Positions 1 through 7,909 of a stretch of 55,022 nt of DNA are shown piece by piece. The notes under the pieces were generated by a model, which was not told the DNA's origin, searched no databases, and worked only from the letters and a program-made list of their open reading frames with translations. Made by a program: the position numbers and the translations under genes. This DNA is from SZUA-287 sp036397975 (GTDB taxonomy: Bacteria; Bacteroidota; Ignavibacteria; UBA10030; UBA6906): contig DASWHW010000045.1 in NCBI GenBank assembly GCA_036397975.1, positions 1 to 55,022 on the forward strand, given 5' to 3'. How positions within the stretch are numbered: position 1 is the stretch's first letter; every line of letters begins with the position of its first letter.

Positions 1-1026
1 TCAAAATCCTCGGCGAAGAATCCTACTGACATGCCGGTAATAGGTGAATCGTCTGCCGGGCATCCATGGGCCGGAGAGCTGCCCCCGGGAGCCGCAGTGC
101 GTGTTATGACTGGCGCTGTTATCCCGCTTGGTGCAGATACCGTAATCCCGATCGAAGAGGTTCAGTCCTCCAACTCCACAAATATTCGTGTGGTAGACGC
201 TCCCCGTCTGCACAAGCACATACGAAAGCGTGGAGAAGAGATGTCAGCGGGCAGCCATATTTTCTCCAGGGGGACGGTTATCGGACCATCGCAACTCGGC
301 GTCCTTGCTTCTCTCGGCTGTACGAATATAGGAGTGTTTGAACGACCCACCGTTACAATCGTACCGACCGGAGATGAGTTGGTCGATCCGGGGGACCAAC
401 CTGCGCCGGGACAAGTTCGAAACAGCAGCTCGTTTGTTCTTGCGGCCTTCGCGACCGCGGATGGGTGTGAGACAAGCACGCATGAGATCGTGAGCGATCA
501 GAAGACAAAGATCGCAAAGGCGATCTCGAATTCTCTTAGCAGCGATGTAATTCTAGTGACCGGAGGAGTGTCTGTAGGAAAATATGATCATGTTCCAAAA
601 GTGCTGGAAGAACTTGGTGCGGAGATTCTTTTTTCAAAGGTAAATATCAAGCCAGGGAAACCGCTCCTCTTTGCTCGCCTTCACTCAACGCTCATTTTCG
701 GCCTTCCCGGAAACCCTGTTTCAACAACGGTAAGCTATATTCAGTTCGTGCGCCCCGCTCTTCACCGTTTGACCGGAAGAGAATTCAAGCCACCCTTGCG
801 AATCTCAGCACGATTGGAGCATGAACTCGTGAAACGGGACAATCGGCGACACTTTCTCAGAGCTATTCTGGAGGAACAGAATGAAGAACTGTTCGTCAGG
901 ACAACCGGGCCGCAAGGATCCGGTATGCTGAGTTCAGTTGCAAAGGCGAACTGCTTTATCGTTATTCCCGAGAAAGAGGCTACCTTCAAAAGGGGAGATG
1001 TAGTCGAGGTGGAATTAATCCAATGA
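1..1026 (+). CDS. moeA: Molybdopterin molybdenumtransferase MoeA (5'-truncated by window edge)
   Basis: MoeA inserts molybdate into adenylylated molybdopterin, the last step of molybdenum cofactor synthesis in the cytoplasm. The frame is open from base 1, so the start lies upstream; 341 residues are visible and roughly the first 60 to 90 of a normal MoeA are missing. Family motifs seen in order are GES(S)AGHPWAG, MTGAVIPLGADTVIP, the MoaB/MogA-like core with VTGGVSVGKYDHVP, a following PGKPLLFA and the signature GLPGNPVS. The C-terminal part (about residues 260-341) fits the small beta-barrel domain IV. The stop codon overlaps the next start by four bases (ATGA, 1023-1026), so it is translationally coupled to the moaC-mogA fusion gene. 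I am confident of the family. Confidence 0.95.
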   Translation, partial: SKSSAKNPTDMPVIGESSAGHPWAGELPPGAAVRVMTGAVIPLGADTVIPIEEVQSSNSTNIRVVDAPRLHKHIRKRGEEMSAGSHIFSRGTVIGPSQLGVLASLGCTNIGVFERPTVTIVPTGDELVDPGDQPAPGQVRNSSSFVLAAFATADGCETSTHEIVSDQKTKIAKAISNSLSSDVILVTGGVSVGKYDHVPKVLEELGAEILFSKVNIKPGKPLLFARLHSTLIFGLPGNPVSTTVSYIQFVRPALHRLTGREFKPPLRISARLEHELVKRDNRRHFLRAILEEQNEELFVRTTGPQGSGMLSSVAKANCFIVIPEKEATFKRGDVVEVELIQ

Positions 1027-1934
1027 GGAACGACAGTACGATAACTCCTGCACCCAATAGCCCTCGCGTCACCCACTCCGTTGAGGCTGCTGCATCCATC
1101 AGTTGTCTGCCCGAGACGATTCTGCTTATCCAGCAAGGAAAAATGAATGGCATTGATCCCTTCTCGGTAGCGCGGGTGACTGCGACGCAAAGCGCAAAGA
1201 ACGCATCGCTGCTAATTCCATATGTTGATCACGTTCCTGTGCAGACGGTGGATGTACGTTTTGAATTTGGCGAGGCATTCGTGAGGGTCCTGCTCACGGT
1301 TAGTTCGCACCACGCAGGCGGCCTGGAAGTTGTCGCGCTGACCGCGACGTCGATTGCGGCGTCAACACTCTACGACCTGATCCGCGCAACAGATCCAACT
1401 GTTGAAATTCACACAGTGGGTCTAACCGGCGTTCGAAAAAACAAAAAGGAAAACGCAAAGGATTGGGTTCGTTTGCGAAAAGGTGCAGTGGTATTGTTTG
1501 CAGACGTTGCCAGGAATCGTGGAGGATCTGCGACCGCGACAATAATCAAGGATCGGCTGGAACGATTTGGGTTTGAAGTTGAGTCGAACTTTCTCGTGGT
1601 GGAAGGTCCTGGATCCTTGGAGACTACATTGAAGCGGCTCTGTGACGATGTTGGCGTCGATCTGGTTGTCACCTCCGGTGGGACCGGAACAAATCCCGGT
1701 GACGTAACCCCGGAAGTGACGACTCGTATTCTGCACAAGGTTCTTCCCAATCTCAGTCAGCTCGTTCGTATCAAAGGACAGCGGCGCTTCTCAATTCACT
1801 CAAGAGGAGTTGCCGGCGTCCGTGGCAAGACCGTGATCGTCAACCTCCCCGGGACACCCGGAGGAATTAGTGACTCCCTCTCCGCACTCCTTCCATGGCT
1901 TTTCAAATCTCTACCACATCGCGAAGAACAATAA
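1023..1934 (+). CDS. MoaC-MogA/MoaB fusion protein of molybdenum cofactor synthesis, MoaC half degenerate
   Basis: Two domains are visible. Residues about 15-148 align with MoaC (cyclic pyranopterin monophosphate synthase: FSVARVTATQSAK, LIP, ALTATSIAASTLYDL). Residues about 150-303 are a MogA/MoaB molybdopterin adenylyltransferase domain with TSGGTGTNPGDVTPE and NLPGTPGG. Such fusions are known in Bacteroidota. By eye against E. coli MoaC, the MoaC half lacks the KGD lysine (G43 here), has VD in place of the CH of the LCHP motif (V68, D69), has V instead of the second Glu of GVEMEALTA (V104), has R121 for the DMCK lysine and lacks KSGGKSG. The MogA half looks intact. Adenylyltransferase activity is therefore likely, while cPMP synthase activity is doubtful. 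It is cotranscribed with moeA and ends at a bidirectional terminator. Confidence 0.88.
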   Translation: MRNDSTITPAPNSPRVTHSVEAAASISCLPETILLIQQGKMNGIDPFSVARVTATQSAKNASLLIPYVDHVPVQTVDVRFEFGEAFVRVLLTVSSHHAGGLEVVALTATSIAASTLYDLIRATDPTVEIHTVGLTGVRKNKKENAKDWVRLRKGAVVLFADVARNRGGSATATIIKDRLERFGFEVESNFLVVEGPGSLETTLKRLCDDVGVDLVVTSGGTGTNPGDVTPEVTTRILHKVLPNLSQLVRIKGQRRFSIHSRGVAGVRGKTVIVNLPGTPGGISDSLSALLPWLFKSLPHREEQ

Positions 1935-1966
1935 AAAAGTCCTCAGGCGAGAGGACTTCTTTTGCA
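1934..1966. terminator. Bidirectional intrinsic terminator
   Basis: An 8-bp perfect stem AAGTCCTC (1937-1944) / GAGGACTT (1951-1958) with a six-base loop lies between convergent genes. It is followed by CTTTTG on the plus strand and by CTTTTTTAT on the minus strand, so it can end transcription from both sides. Confidence 0.85.
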
Positions 1967-1984
1967 TCAATTTTTCGAGAATAG

Positions 1985-2581
1985 TCAGTTCACCGAAACT
2001 AGATTTGTATCCTGACCTTTCTGTACTCCCTGCTGAACGATCTTTTCAGTCTGCGATGCTTTCATCTCGGCAATGCTGTTATGGATGGCCTTCAACGAAG
2101 TATCAATTCTATCCAACCAACTGACCAATTCACGATCGCTCTCATGTTTTCGACGGATGGTGTGGGAGCTGATGGAGATCGTCGCAAGAGGATTATTCAT
2201 TGTCTCGTGAAGCGTTTTCGTTATGTCGTCCAGCATTCTTAAATGGATGCGCTGTCGCTCAAATTCACTCTCCACTTTTTTCCGGTACTCAAGATCTTCT
2301 GCTCGCTGCCGTCGGTATTTTTGTAATTGCATGATGATGGCTGCGATGACCCACATGAAAATGAGCGAGTCGAACTGAAACAGGTAGTCAAGAAAGGTAT
2401 GCTTGACTGCTGGCCGTTTGATAAGTTCTATCGATGTGAGAAGATAGTATCCGTAAATGATCACGGCTGCGACCAGGATCGAATACTTATCAAGGAAGGA
2501 AACGAGTCTCCTCAACGTCTTTCCGTTCTGAATGCTCATCGGTGCTCCACGAGAGAGTAAGGTGCAAAGCGTTGTTTCCAT
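1985..2581 (-). CDS. Membrane protein with a lone HisKA dimerisation domain, no ATPase domain
   Basis: The 198-residue product has two predicted membrane helices (about residues 34-51 and 70-86) joined by a short loop. A cytoplasmic coiled-coil segment rich in Arg, Glu and Gln (88-118) follows, then an H-box, KTLHETMNNPLATISISSH, with the candidate phosphoacceptor His at 125. Normal sensor kinases have an HATPase_c domain of about 130 residues after this point; here the protein ends about 73 residues after the His, with no N, G1 or G2 box. It cannot phosphorylate itself by the usual route. It may be a phosphotransfer or dimerisation partner, or a truncated kinase. The start at 2581 has AAAGGA six bases upstream; an internal Met at residue 15 is the alternative. 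It converges on the moaC-mogA gene. Confidence 0.7.
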   Translation of the reverse strand: METTLCTLLSRGAPMSIQNGKTLRRLVSFLDKYSILVAAVIIYGYYLLTSIELIKRPAVKHTFLDYLFQFDSLIFMWVIAAIIMQLQKYRRQRAEDLEYRKKVESEFERQRIHLRMLDDITKTLHETMNNPLATISISSHTIRRKHESDRELVSWLDRIDTSLKAIHNSIAEMKASQTEKIVQQGVQKGQDTNLVSVN

Positions 2582-2645
2582 TGATTCCTTTCACGAACTA
2601 TGCCATTTGACGCATGGTTTTTTCACCCTTGAGGATGGGTTTTGT

Positions 2646-2690
2646 TTGAAGATGTGTCGCCCCGTCATATACCATGAGTCCTCATAGGAC
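2646..2690 (+). promoter_or_regulatory. Weak promoter candidate with palindrome at the expected start of transcription
   Basis: TTGAAG (2646-2651), a 16-base spacer and TATACC (2668-2673) precede the lipoprotein gene. A perfect palindrome GTCCT-CAT-AGGAC covers 2678-2690, where transcription would begin, and could be an operator. The -10 match is poor, so this is tentative. Confidence 0.3.
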
Positions 2691-2760
2691 GTTCCGGACT
2701 TCAAATTCAAGAGCGAATTAGTTATCATCCCAGCACCAATTCACTCTTGATGGAGTTCCA

Positions 2761-3147
2761 ATGAAAAAGATCAGCATCGGTGTTCTCGTCATTTCACTCC
2801 TCAGCGTCTGGGGATGCGGTGGAAAGAAGTCGGACGTTGTGATTGTGTCCAAAACCTTGAAGAAGGAAGTTTCCGTCAGCACGGCGGTGCCGGGGGAGTT
2901 CGGAGATTTTTCACCAGCCAGCTCGAACATTTTTTGGGTGGAAGGTGAGGTAAGGAATGACTCAAAAGAAGAGCTCAAAAATGTTGAGTTGGGATTCAAG
3001 TGCACTGATGGTGCGAAGACGGTCCTTTTTTCTGTTAGTATCCCATCGATTCCTACCGGAAAAAAAATACCGTACAAGACGCGCATCATGGAATCCCGAG
3101 TTGAACTTCGACTACTCGACGAAGATCCTGACATACGAGTTCCCTAA
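2761..3147 (+). CDS. Small lipoprotein, FxLYD-like beta domain
   Basis: The 128-residue product starts with a lipoprotein signal peptide (MKK, a hydrophobic stretch, then SVWGC with the lipidated Cys at 19). It is followed by a single domain of about 105 residues. The segment WVEGEVRNDSKEELKNVELG and the later RIMESRVELRLLDED resemble FxLYD/DUF3426-type immunoglobulin-like domains found in many small lipoproteins. The exact role is unknown. The lipid anchor would place it on the periplasmic face of the inner or outer membrane. Its stop codon TAA overlaps the ATG of the acetyltransferase gene (TAATG), so the two are coupled. Confidence 0.7.
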   Translation: MKKISIGVLVISLLSVWGCGGKKSDVVIVSKTLKKEVSVSTAVPGEFGDFSPASSNIFWVEGEVRNDSKEELKNVELGFKCTDGAKTVLFSVSIPSIPTGKKIPYKTRIMESRVELRLLDEDPDIRVP

Positions 3148-3683
3148 TGTCCTTTCCCCCGGAGAGAGTAGAAACCGATCGCTTGTTATTACGCCATCCT
3201 CTAGGAGAAGACGCCGAGAAGATTTTCGTAGGGTATGCCACCGACCCGGAGGTTACCCGTTACCTCCTTTGGAAGCCACATACATCGATAAACGATACAG
3301 CGGACTTTCTCGCACGTTGTTATTTCATGATTCGGGAAAAAATTGCGTTCCCGTTTTCAATCACCATGAAAGACACGGGTGAAATGGTCGGAATGACAGA
3401 AATGAGAATTTCTGGAAACCGGATCGACATTGGGTACGTTCTCGGCAAGAAACATTGGAACCGGGGGATGATGACGGAGGCGGTGCGGCAATTGATTGTC
3501 GAGGGGTTTCAAGAACCGACGATTTTTCGGGTGGGAGCAACCTGCCATACGGAAAATATTGCATCTGCTCGCGTGCTGGAAAAAGCCGGAATGACAAGGG
3601 AAGGAACTCTGCGTCGTTATTCTCTCTTTCCAAATCTCGGCCCGATACCTGCAGACGTTTACTCTTATGCAATTACGAAGTGA
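3147..3683 (+). CDS. GNAT-family N-acetyltransferase, RimJ/RimL type
   Basis: The 178-residue product covers one full GNAT domain. It opens with ETDRLLLRHPLGEDAEKIF, the usual RimJ/RimL beginning, and continues with GMTEMRISG, an acetyl-CoA site IGYVLGKKHWNRGMMTEAV in place of the canonical Q/RxxGxG/A loop, and the family hallmark NIASARVLEKAGMTREGTLR. The closest characterised groups acetylate ribosomal protein N-termini or small amines such as antibiotics; the substrate cannot be read from the sequence. Translation is coupled to the preceding lipoprotein gene through TAATG, though no functional link is evident. Confidence 0.88.
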   Translation: MSFPPERVETDRLLLRHPLGEDAEKIFVGYATDPEVTRYLLWKPHTSINDTADFLARCYFMIREKIAFPFSITMKDTGEMVGMTEMRISGNRIDIGYVLGKKHWNRGMMTEAVRQLIVEGFQEPTIFRVGATCHTENIASARVLEKAGMTREGTLRRYSLFPNLGPIPADVYSYAITK

Positions 3684-3748
3684 TCACTGTATAGCTTGAG
3701 AGCTTTTCCTCTTGCAAGTTATCATCCCTTTGTTTTCAAAAGAGCCCG

Positions 3749-4135
3749 ATGAAACCTCTCCAAATGAAGCAACTCGAAGGTGAATTTGCCATAACCCGAT
3801 TGTCGGCAAGTGATCCGATACCGAAATGGGTTTCAAGAGCGAAGGATTTCACGTCGGTGACTCGTACCAATCATGAACTCTCAATCCTCTGTTTAGCCGA
3901 GAGCGTACCAGGTGAAGTTGAGTGCGAGAAGGGATTCGCAGGTCTCATGGTCGTAGGAAAACTCGATTTCTCCGCAACTGGCGTTCTTGCTTCGCTGACG
4001 ACTCCACTCGCGAAGGCTGGCATCAGCATTTTTGCCGTCTCTACATTTGATACTGATTACCTCTTTGTTCCAAGCAGGGAAGTCGACTCGGCAATCCGCG
4101 TGCTGAGGGAATCAGGTCATTATTTTGAGGAATGA
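3749..4135 (+). CDS. ACT-domain protein (CASTOR/ACT_7-like)
   Basis: The 128-residue product has an N-terminal half of about 60 residues and a C-terminal ACT half that includes GVLASLTTPLAKAGISIFAVS and TDYLFVPSREVDSAIRVL. This is the pattern of the small bacterial ACT proteins related to aspartokinase regulatory domains and to the CASTOR arginine sensors. These usually bind amino acids and have no catalytic domain. The ligand is unknown. It stands alone, with 65 bases upstream and 123 bases downstream to the next genes. The upstream gap contains the sequence CCTCTTGCAAGT (3708-3719), which recurs before the lipoprotein gene at 37570. Confidence 0.75.
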   Translation: MKPLQMKQLEGEFAITRLSASDPIPKWVSRAKDFTSVTRTNHELSILCLAESVPGEVECEKGFAGLMVVGKLDFSATGVLASLTTPLAKAGISIFAVSTFDTDYLFVPSREVDSAIRVLRESGHYFEE

Positions 4136-4258
4136 GAGAGCGGGTGGCATTCGTCACCGATCCGTGGTAATGCCATTGATTCCTTGTGCATGACGCTCAA
4201 TGTTTTTACCTTTCAGGAGTCCGCGGTGTATCCTTCCTTTTTTCAGACAACATAATTG

Positions 4259-4915
4259 ATGAAAACTAACAACACGAAATTGTTTACCAGCGTCGAGGTC
4301 TCCCGTATTGAGGAAGCTGTTCGCCTTGCCGAACAGAACACCTCCGGGGAAATCGTTCCGTTTGTGGTTTCGAAGAGTGATGATTACGAAGAGGCTGAAT
4401 GGAGAGGCGGTTTCATTTGTGTCCTCGTCTTTCTGGCGGTGGTGTTGGCTCTTCATGAATTTACCGATATTTGGTTTCCCTTTGAGTGGCCAACGATTGT
4501 GTTTGCCGGACTTCTTACGGGAATTATGGGAATCTTGGTGGTCAAATTCATACCTGCTGTAAAACGTCTCACCGCCGGACAAAGCCTGATGGAAGAACGG
4601 GTTGGCGGTAAGGCGGCGGAGGCATTTTTGTCGGAAGAGATTTTTCAAACACGCGATCGAACGGGTATCCTCCTTTTCCTGAGTCTTCTCGAGCGACGTG
4701 TTGTTGTTGTGGGTGATTCCGGAATTAATGAGATGGTGGAGAAAGGCGCGTGGGGCGGTATTGTCGACAAGATTCTTAATGGGATCCGATCGGGCCGTGC
4801 GGCTGACGGTCTTGTAGACGCGATCGAACAGAGCGGCAAGCTGCTGAAACAGCACGGCCTTTCCGTTCGTCCGGACGATAAAGACGAACTCTCAAACTCC
4901 TTTCGCCAAAGATAG
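4259..4915 (+). CDS. TPM-domain membrane protein (first of a tandem pair)
   Basis: The 218-residue product belongs to the TPM_phosphatase (Psb32/MOLO1-like) superfamily in the form usually seen next to a secreted TPM protein. An N-terminal strand-helix unit with QNTSGEIVPFVV (about residues 20-40) is followed by two close membrane helices (about 50-100). The rest of the domain then includes FQTRDRTGILLFLSLLERRV and a late VDAIEQSGKLLKQH. An in-frame TTG at 4256 directly precedes the ATG at 4259; the ATG is preferred because neither has a clear ribosome binding site. The next gene starts 7 bases after its stop. LemA, the common third member of such clusters, is not present. The molecular role is unknown. 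Confidence 0.75.
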   Translation: MKTNNTKLFTSVEVSRIEEAVRLAEQNTSGEIVPFVVSKSDDYEEAEWRGGFICVLVFLAVVLALHEFTDIWFPFEWPTIVFAGLLTGIMGILVVKFIPAVKRLTAGQSLMEERVGGKAAEAFLSEEIFQTRDRTGILLFLSLLERRVVVVGDSGINEMVEKGAWGGIVDKILNGIRSGRAADGLVDAIEQSGKLLKQHGLSVRPDDKDELSNSFRQR

Positions 4916-4922
4916 TCTATAG

Positions 4923-5813
4923 ATGAATTTGCCAGTTCGCGTTCCCTTGATCCTACTCGCTTTGCTGGTATCGTTTCAGGGGAGCTGCGGAGCTGCAGAA
5001 ATCCCGTATCTTGCAGGGCGTGTCACTGATCTGGCCGGCATTCTCTCTGACGGGAACCGCTCCGAAATTGAAGCGATGCTGGGGAAACACGAAAAAGAAA
5101 CTTCCAATCAAATTGTTGTCCTGACGATAGCATCCCTTGAAGGGGATGTCCTGGAAGAGTTCTCGTATAAAGTTGCATCGACCTGGAAACTTGGAACAAA
5201 AGAAAAAGACAATGGAGTTCTTTTGCTGATCGTGAAGAATGATCGCAAGCTGAGAATTGAGGTTGGGGATGGGTTGGAGGGGGCTCTTCCTGATGTTACG
5301 TGCGGCAGAATAATTCGAAATCAGATAGTCCCCCTGTTCAAAAAGGGAAAATACGAGGAAGGCATCCGCGCTGGAATCGATGCAATCCTTCAGGCTGTGG
5401 CGGGAGAATATGCTACGGATGACTCTTCTGAGCGCCACGCGACGGGAGACTCGATGGGCCTCGTCTTTGCCTCTCTGCTTTTCTTTTTTGTCGTTGGCCT
5501 TTTTACGATGATCGGAGTGTTCACTCCGGGATGGCAATCGTGGTTCTTATTTTTGTTTTTGATTCCCTTTTGGTTCCTCTTCCCCACGGCATTTTATGGT
5601 GGGACCATCGGCAGCATTGTCTTTGGTCTCTACATTATCGTCTATCTGGTCTCGAAGAAATGGTTGAAGAGATCCGCGAGGGGAAAGGCGATCATGAGCA
5701 CGTGGGGAAAAAACATTATCTCTTCTGGGGGAGGAAGAGGCTCCTCCTCGGGCGGCAGTTTTTCGGGAGGCGGGGGCAGCTTTTCAGGCGGTGGAGCTTC
5801 CGGCAGCTGGTGA
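4923..5813 (+). CDS. Secreted TPM-domain protein with membrane anchor and Gly/Ser-rich tail (YgcG-like)
   Basis: The 296-residue product has a signal peptide (about residues 1-24). A TPM domain follows (about 28-165), with LAGRVTDLAGIL, the typical opening, then QIVVLTI and KDNGVLLLIVKNDRKLRIEVG. Next come two or three hydrophobic helices (about 178-250) and a low-complexity tail of Gly and Ser ending in GASGSW. This is the architecture of YgcG-like proteins. The TPM domain would face the periplasm. Plant and bacterial relatives have been linked to acid phosphatase activity and photosystem II repair, but most bacterial members are uncharacterised. It pairs with the TPM gene immediately upstream. 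Confidence 0.85.
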   Translation: MNLPVRVPLILLALLVSFQGSCGAAEIPYLAGRVTDLAGILSDGNRSEIEAMLGKHEKETSNQIVVLTIASLEGDVLEEFSYKVASTWKLGTKEKDNGVLLLIVKNDRKLRIEVGDGLEGALPDVTCGRIIRNQIVPLFKKGKYEEGIRAGIDAILQAVAGEYATDDSSERHATGDSMGLVFASLLFFFVVGLFTMIGVFTPGWQSWFLFLFLIPFWFLFPTAFYGGTIGSIVFGLYIIVYLVSKKWLKRSARGKAIMSTWGKNIISSGGGRGSSSGGSFSGGGGSFSGGGASGSW

Positions 5814-5898
5814 CGTTTCGCGTGAATTCTTCATCGGACTGGTTTTCCGACAGAACATCATCTTACAAATTACTGATCTTTCTCAACGGGGTGCACGT

Positions 5899-7173
5899 AT
5901 GTTTACCGAAAATATTTTCACTTTGACTCCGTCCCAAATTGCCCTTCTGCTTGCTGGAGTTCTTGTCGCTTTATATGCGATCATGGTCACCATGATGTTG
6001 TATCAACGGCGAAAATTTGAAGGGGATGCTTCCGCGCAGGATCAAGTATACCGGCGCTTCATGCACGGCTTGAAGGAAGGTGTGATGATTACGGATGAAG
6101 CGGGACGATTTACTGATGTGAATGAATCCATAAGTAGACTCACCGGCTATTCGCGCGCGGAACTCTCCCATATTTCCCTCGCAAGTCTTTTTCCCGGCGA
6201 CGCACAAAAAAACAAAGCAAATTACAAACTGTTTCACCAGCTCATGCGGAAACGGAGACATCATTTCGAACCGGGAGAGGAAATCTGTAGAAAAGACGGG
6301 CGGGTTAGTGCACATGATACACACTATCTCTATCTGGGAAACGACACGGTTCTCTCGGTCGTCCAGGAAGGGGTGAAGGTTACACCAACGGCAAGGGAGA
6401 AATATTCGGACCAACATGTCCGGCAGATCATGGATCTGTCTCTCGATATGATAGTCGCAGTGGACAAGCAACGACGAATTATTGAGTTCAATCGCGCGGC
6501 GGAAAAGGCATTCGGGTATCATCGGGATGAAGTCGAAGGAAAACATGTTTCCATGCTCTATGCCGACGAGAACCAGGGACGAAAGGCACATGGCGCCACA
6601 TTTGCCGAGGTGGACTATCAATACATTTTGAACAAACGAAAAAACGGGGATGTCTTTCCCTCTCTACTTGCGTCCCGTGTACTCTATGGGGAGGACGGCG
6701 ATATTATCGGTCTGGTAGGATACTCGCGGGAAGTGCGACCTGAGACCCCGGAAAAGCAACTCGGTGAGATCAAGAAGGTATCAACCGCGCATACTATCAA
6801 TGCCCGGCCAATGGAGTACTTCTTCCGCAGTACGTCGCGTGGAGTATTCCTCGAGGTGACGGCAGCTCTTGTTCGGAGTCTGGGGTACAACACCGGCAAA
6901 GATCTAATCGCGATGAGTGAAACCGATACGTTGTACGTTGATCCGAATGATCGAAAGAGATTCCAAATTGAAGTTGACTCACCGGATACGCCCGCTCGAT
7001 TCACAGTTGTGTGGAGGAAAAGTGATGGAGAACCGCTTCAATTCAATATTGCCGCTCACGTGGTGAGGGGTGAGGATGGTTCTCAGCGTCATATCGAGGG
7101 AGTCGCCCGTCCGGATAGTGAGACAATTCAAGGAACCACACTCTACCTCCATCATCATAATCCTGCCTCATGA
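5899..7173 (+). CDS. Membrane-anchored protein with three PAS domains and no output domain
   Basis: I place the start at ATG 5899. A longer frame opens at 5791 but would overlap the TPM gene and add a residue stretch unlike a signal sequence. The 424-residue product has one membrane helix (about 10-32). PAS 1 covers about 50-155 (LKEGVMITDEAGRFTDVNES, LTGYSRAEL). PAS 2 covers about 170-285 (SLDMIVAVDKQRRIIEFNRA, FGYHRDEV, RKNGDVFP). PAS 3 is more divergent (about 310-415). No kinase, GGDEF, EAL, cyclase or HTH domain follows. It may sense a ligand or redox state and pass the signal by protein contact, for instance to the HisKA-only protein or the SpoIIE-type phosphatase elsewhere in the window; that is speculation. 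Confidence 0.75.
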   Translation: MFTENIFTLTPSQIALLLAGVLVALYAIMVTMMLYQRRKFEGDASAQDQVYRRFMHGLKEGVMITDEAGRFTDVNESISRLTGYSRAELSHISLASLFPGDAQKNKANYKLFHQLMRKRRHHFEPGEEICRKDGRVSAHDTHYLYLGNDTVLSVVQEGVKVTPTAREKYSDQHVRQIMDLSLDMIVAVDKQRRIIEFNRAAEKAFGYHRDEVEGKHVSMLYADENQGRKAHGATFAEVDYQYILNKRKNGDVFPSLLASRVLYGEDGDIIGLVGYSREVRPETPEKQLGEIKKVSTAHTINARPMEYFFRSTSRGVFLEVTAALVRSLGYNTGKDLIAMSETDTLYVDPNDRKRFQIEVDSPDTPARFTVVWRKSDGEPLQFNIAAHVVRGEDGSQRHIEGVARPDSETIQGTTLYLHHHNPAS

Positions 7174-7191
7174 CATGAAACACCTTCCTTT

Positions 7192-7209
7192 GAAGGAGAG
7201 GATTGATTG
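7192..7209 (+). promoter_or_regulatory. Shine-Dalgarno site selecting a TTG start
   Basis: AAGGAGAG lies at about 7193-7200, six bases before TTG 7207. There is no in-frame ATG near the start of the conserved GGSGLIG fold, so this site fixes the TTG as start codon. Confidence 0.7.
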
Positions 7210-7893
7210 AATGGGTTGACGGTGATTGTTGCCGGGGGAAGTGGACTCATCGGAGGTCACTGTCTTCGAACTCTCCTCGCAGACGATCGATATGCACAGG
7301 TGATCGCGCTCGTTCGCATGCCTCTCGCCGTCCATCATCCGAAGCTCACACAGAGAACCGTGGACTTCGATCGGCTGGAACAAGTTTCTGAATTCCTCCA
7401 TGCGGACGACCTTTTTTGTTGTTTGGGAACGACAATACGCAACGCAGGTTCCCAGGAGGAATTCAGAAAAGTGGATTTCCATTTTCCCCTCCAACTCGCA
7501 CGTCGTGCCTCATCGAGCAACGTCAAACAGTTCCTCATGGTGACGTCTTTAGGCGCCGATCCAACTTCATCCGTATTCTACAACAGAGTGAAGGGAGAAG
7601 TAGAGCAAGAAGTAGTGAAACTTCCTTTCATTTCAATTCACTTTTTTCGACCGTCTCTGCTGCTCGGAAACCGAACTGAATCTCGGTTGGGAGAGCGAAT
7701 CGGTGCGAAGATGATGGGGATTTTGGAGTTCCTGATGGTGGGGAAGTGGCGCCGGTACAGGGCAATCAAAGCATCGGTTGTTGCTCATGGAATGGTCCAC
7801 GCGGCCAGGCTCTCCCTACCCGGAGTGCATTACCATGAATCGAACGTCATTGAATCTATGATAGAAACGAACGGTGCGGAATCACTCAAATAG
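7207..7893 (+). CDS. Atypical short-chain dehydrogenase, NAD(P)-binding, TIP30/HTATIP2-like
   Basis: The 228-residue product opens with a Rossmann fold nucleotide loop, VIVAGGSGLIGGH. A second-strand region ALVRMPL and the motif DLFCCLGTTIRNAGSQEEF follow; this is highly typical of the HTATIP2/TIP30-like NAD(P)H-binding group, as are the later YNRVKGEVEQEV and HFFRPSLLLGNR. The YxxxK pair is represented by YNRVK. These bacterial proteins are annotated as oxidoreductases or semialdehyde dehydrogenase-like, but the substrate is unknown. The start is TTG. The rsgA gene follows after 16 bases, suggesting cotranscription. Confidence 0.8.
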   Translation: MNGLTVIVAGGSGLIGGHCLRTLLADDRYAQVIALVRMPLAVHHPKLTQRTVDFDRLEQVSEFLHADDLFCCLGTTIRNAGSQEEFRKVDFHFPLQLARRASSSNVKQFLMVTSLGADPTSSVFYNRVKGEVEQEVVKLPFISIHFFRPSLLLGNRTESRLGERIGAKMMGILEFLMVGKWRRYRAIKASVVAHGMVHAARLSLPGVHYHESNVIESMIETNGAESLK

Positions 7894-7909
7894 ACACGAC
7901 AGATAAGCA

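Noticed and set aside
3700..3730. Sigma54 promoter suggested by CTTGCA
   Set aside because: The GG of the -24 element is missing at the required distance here and at the other two copies of the word.
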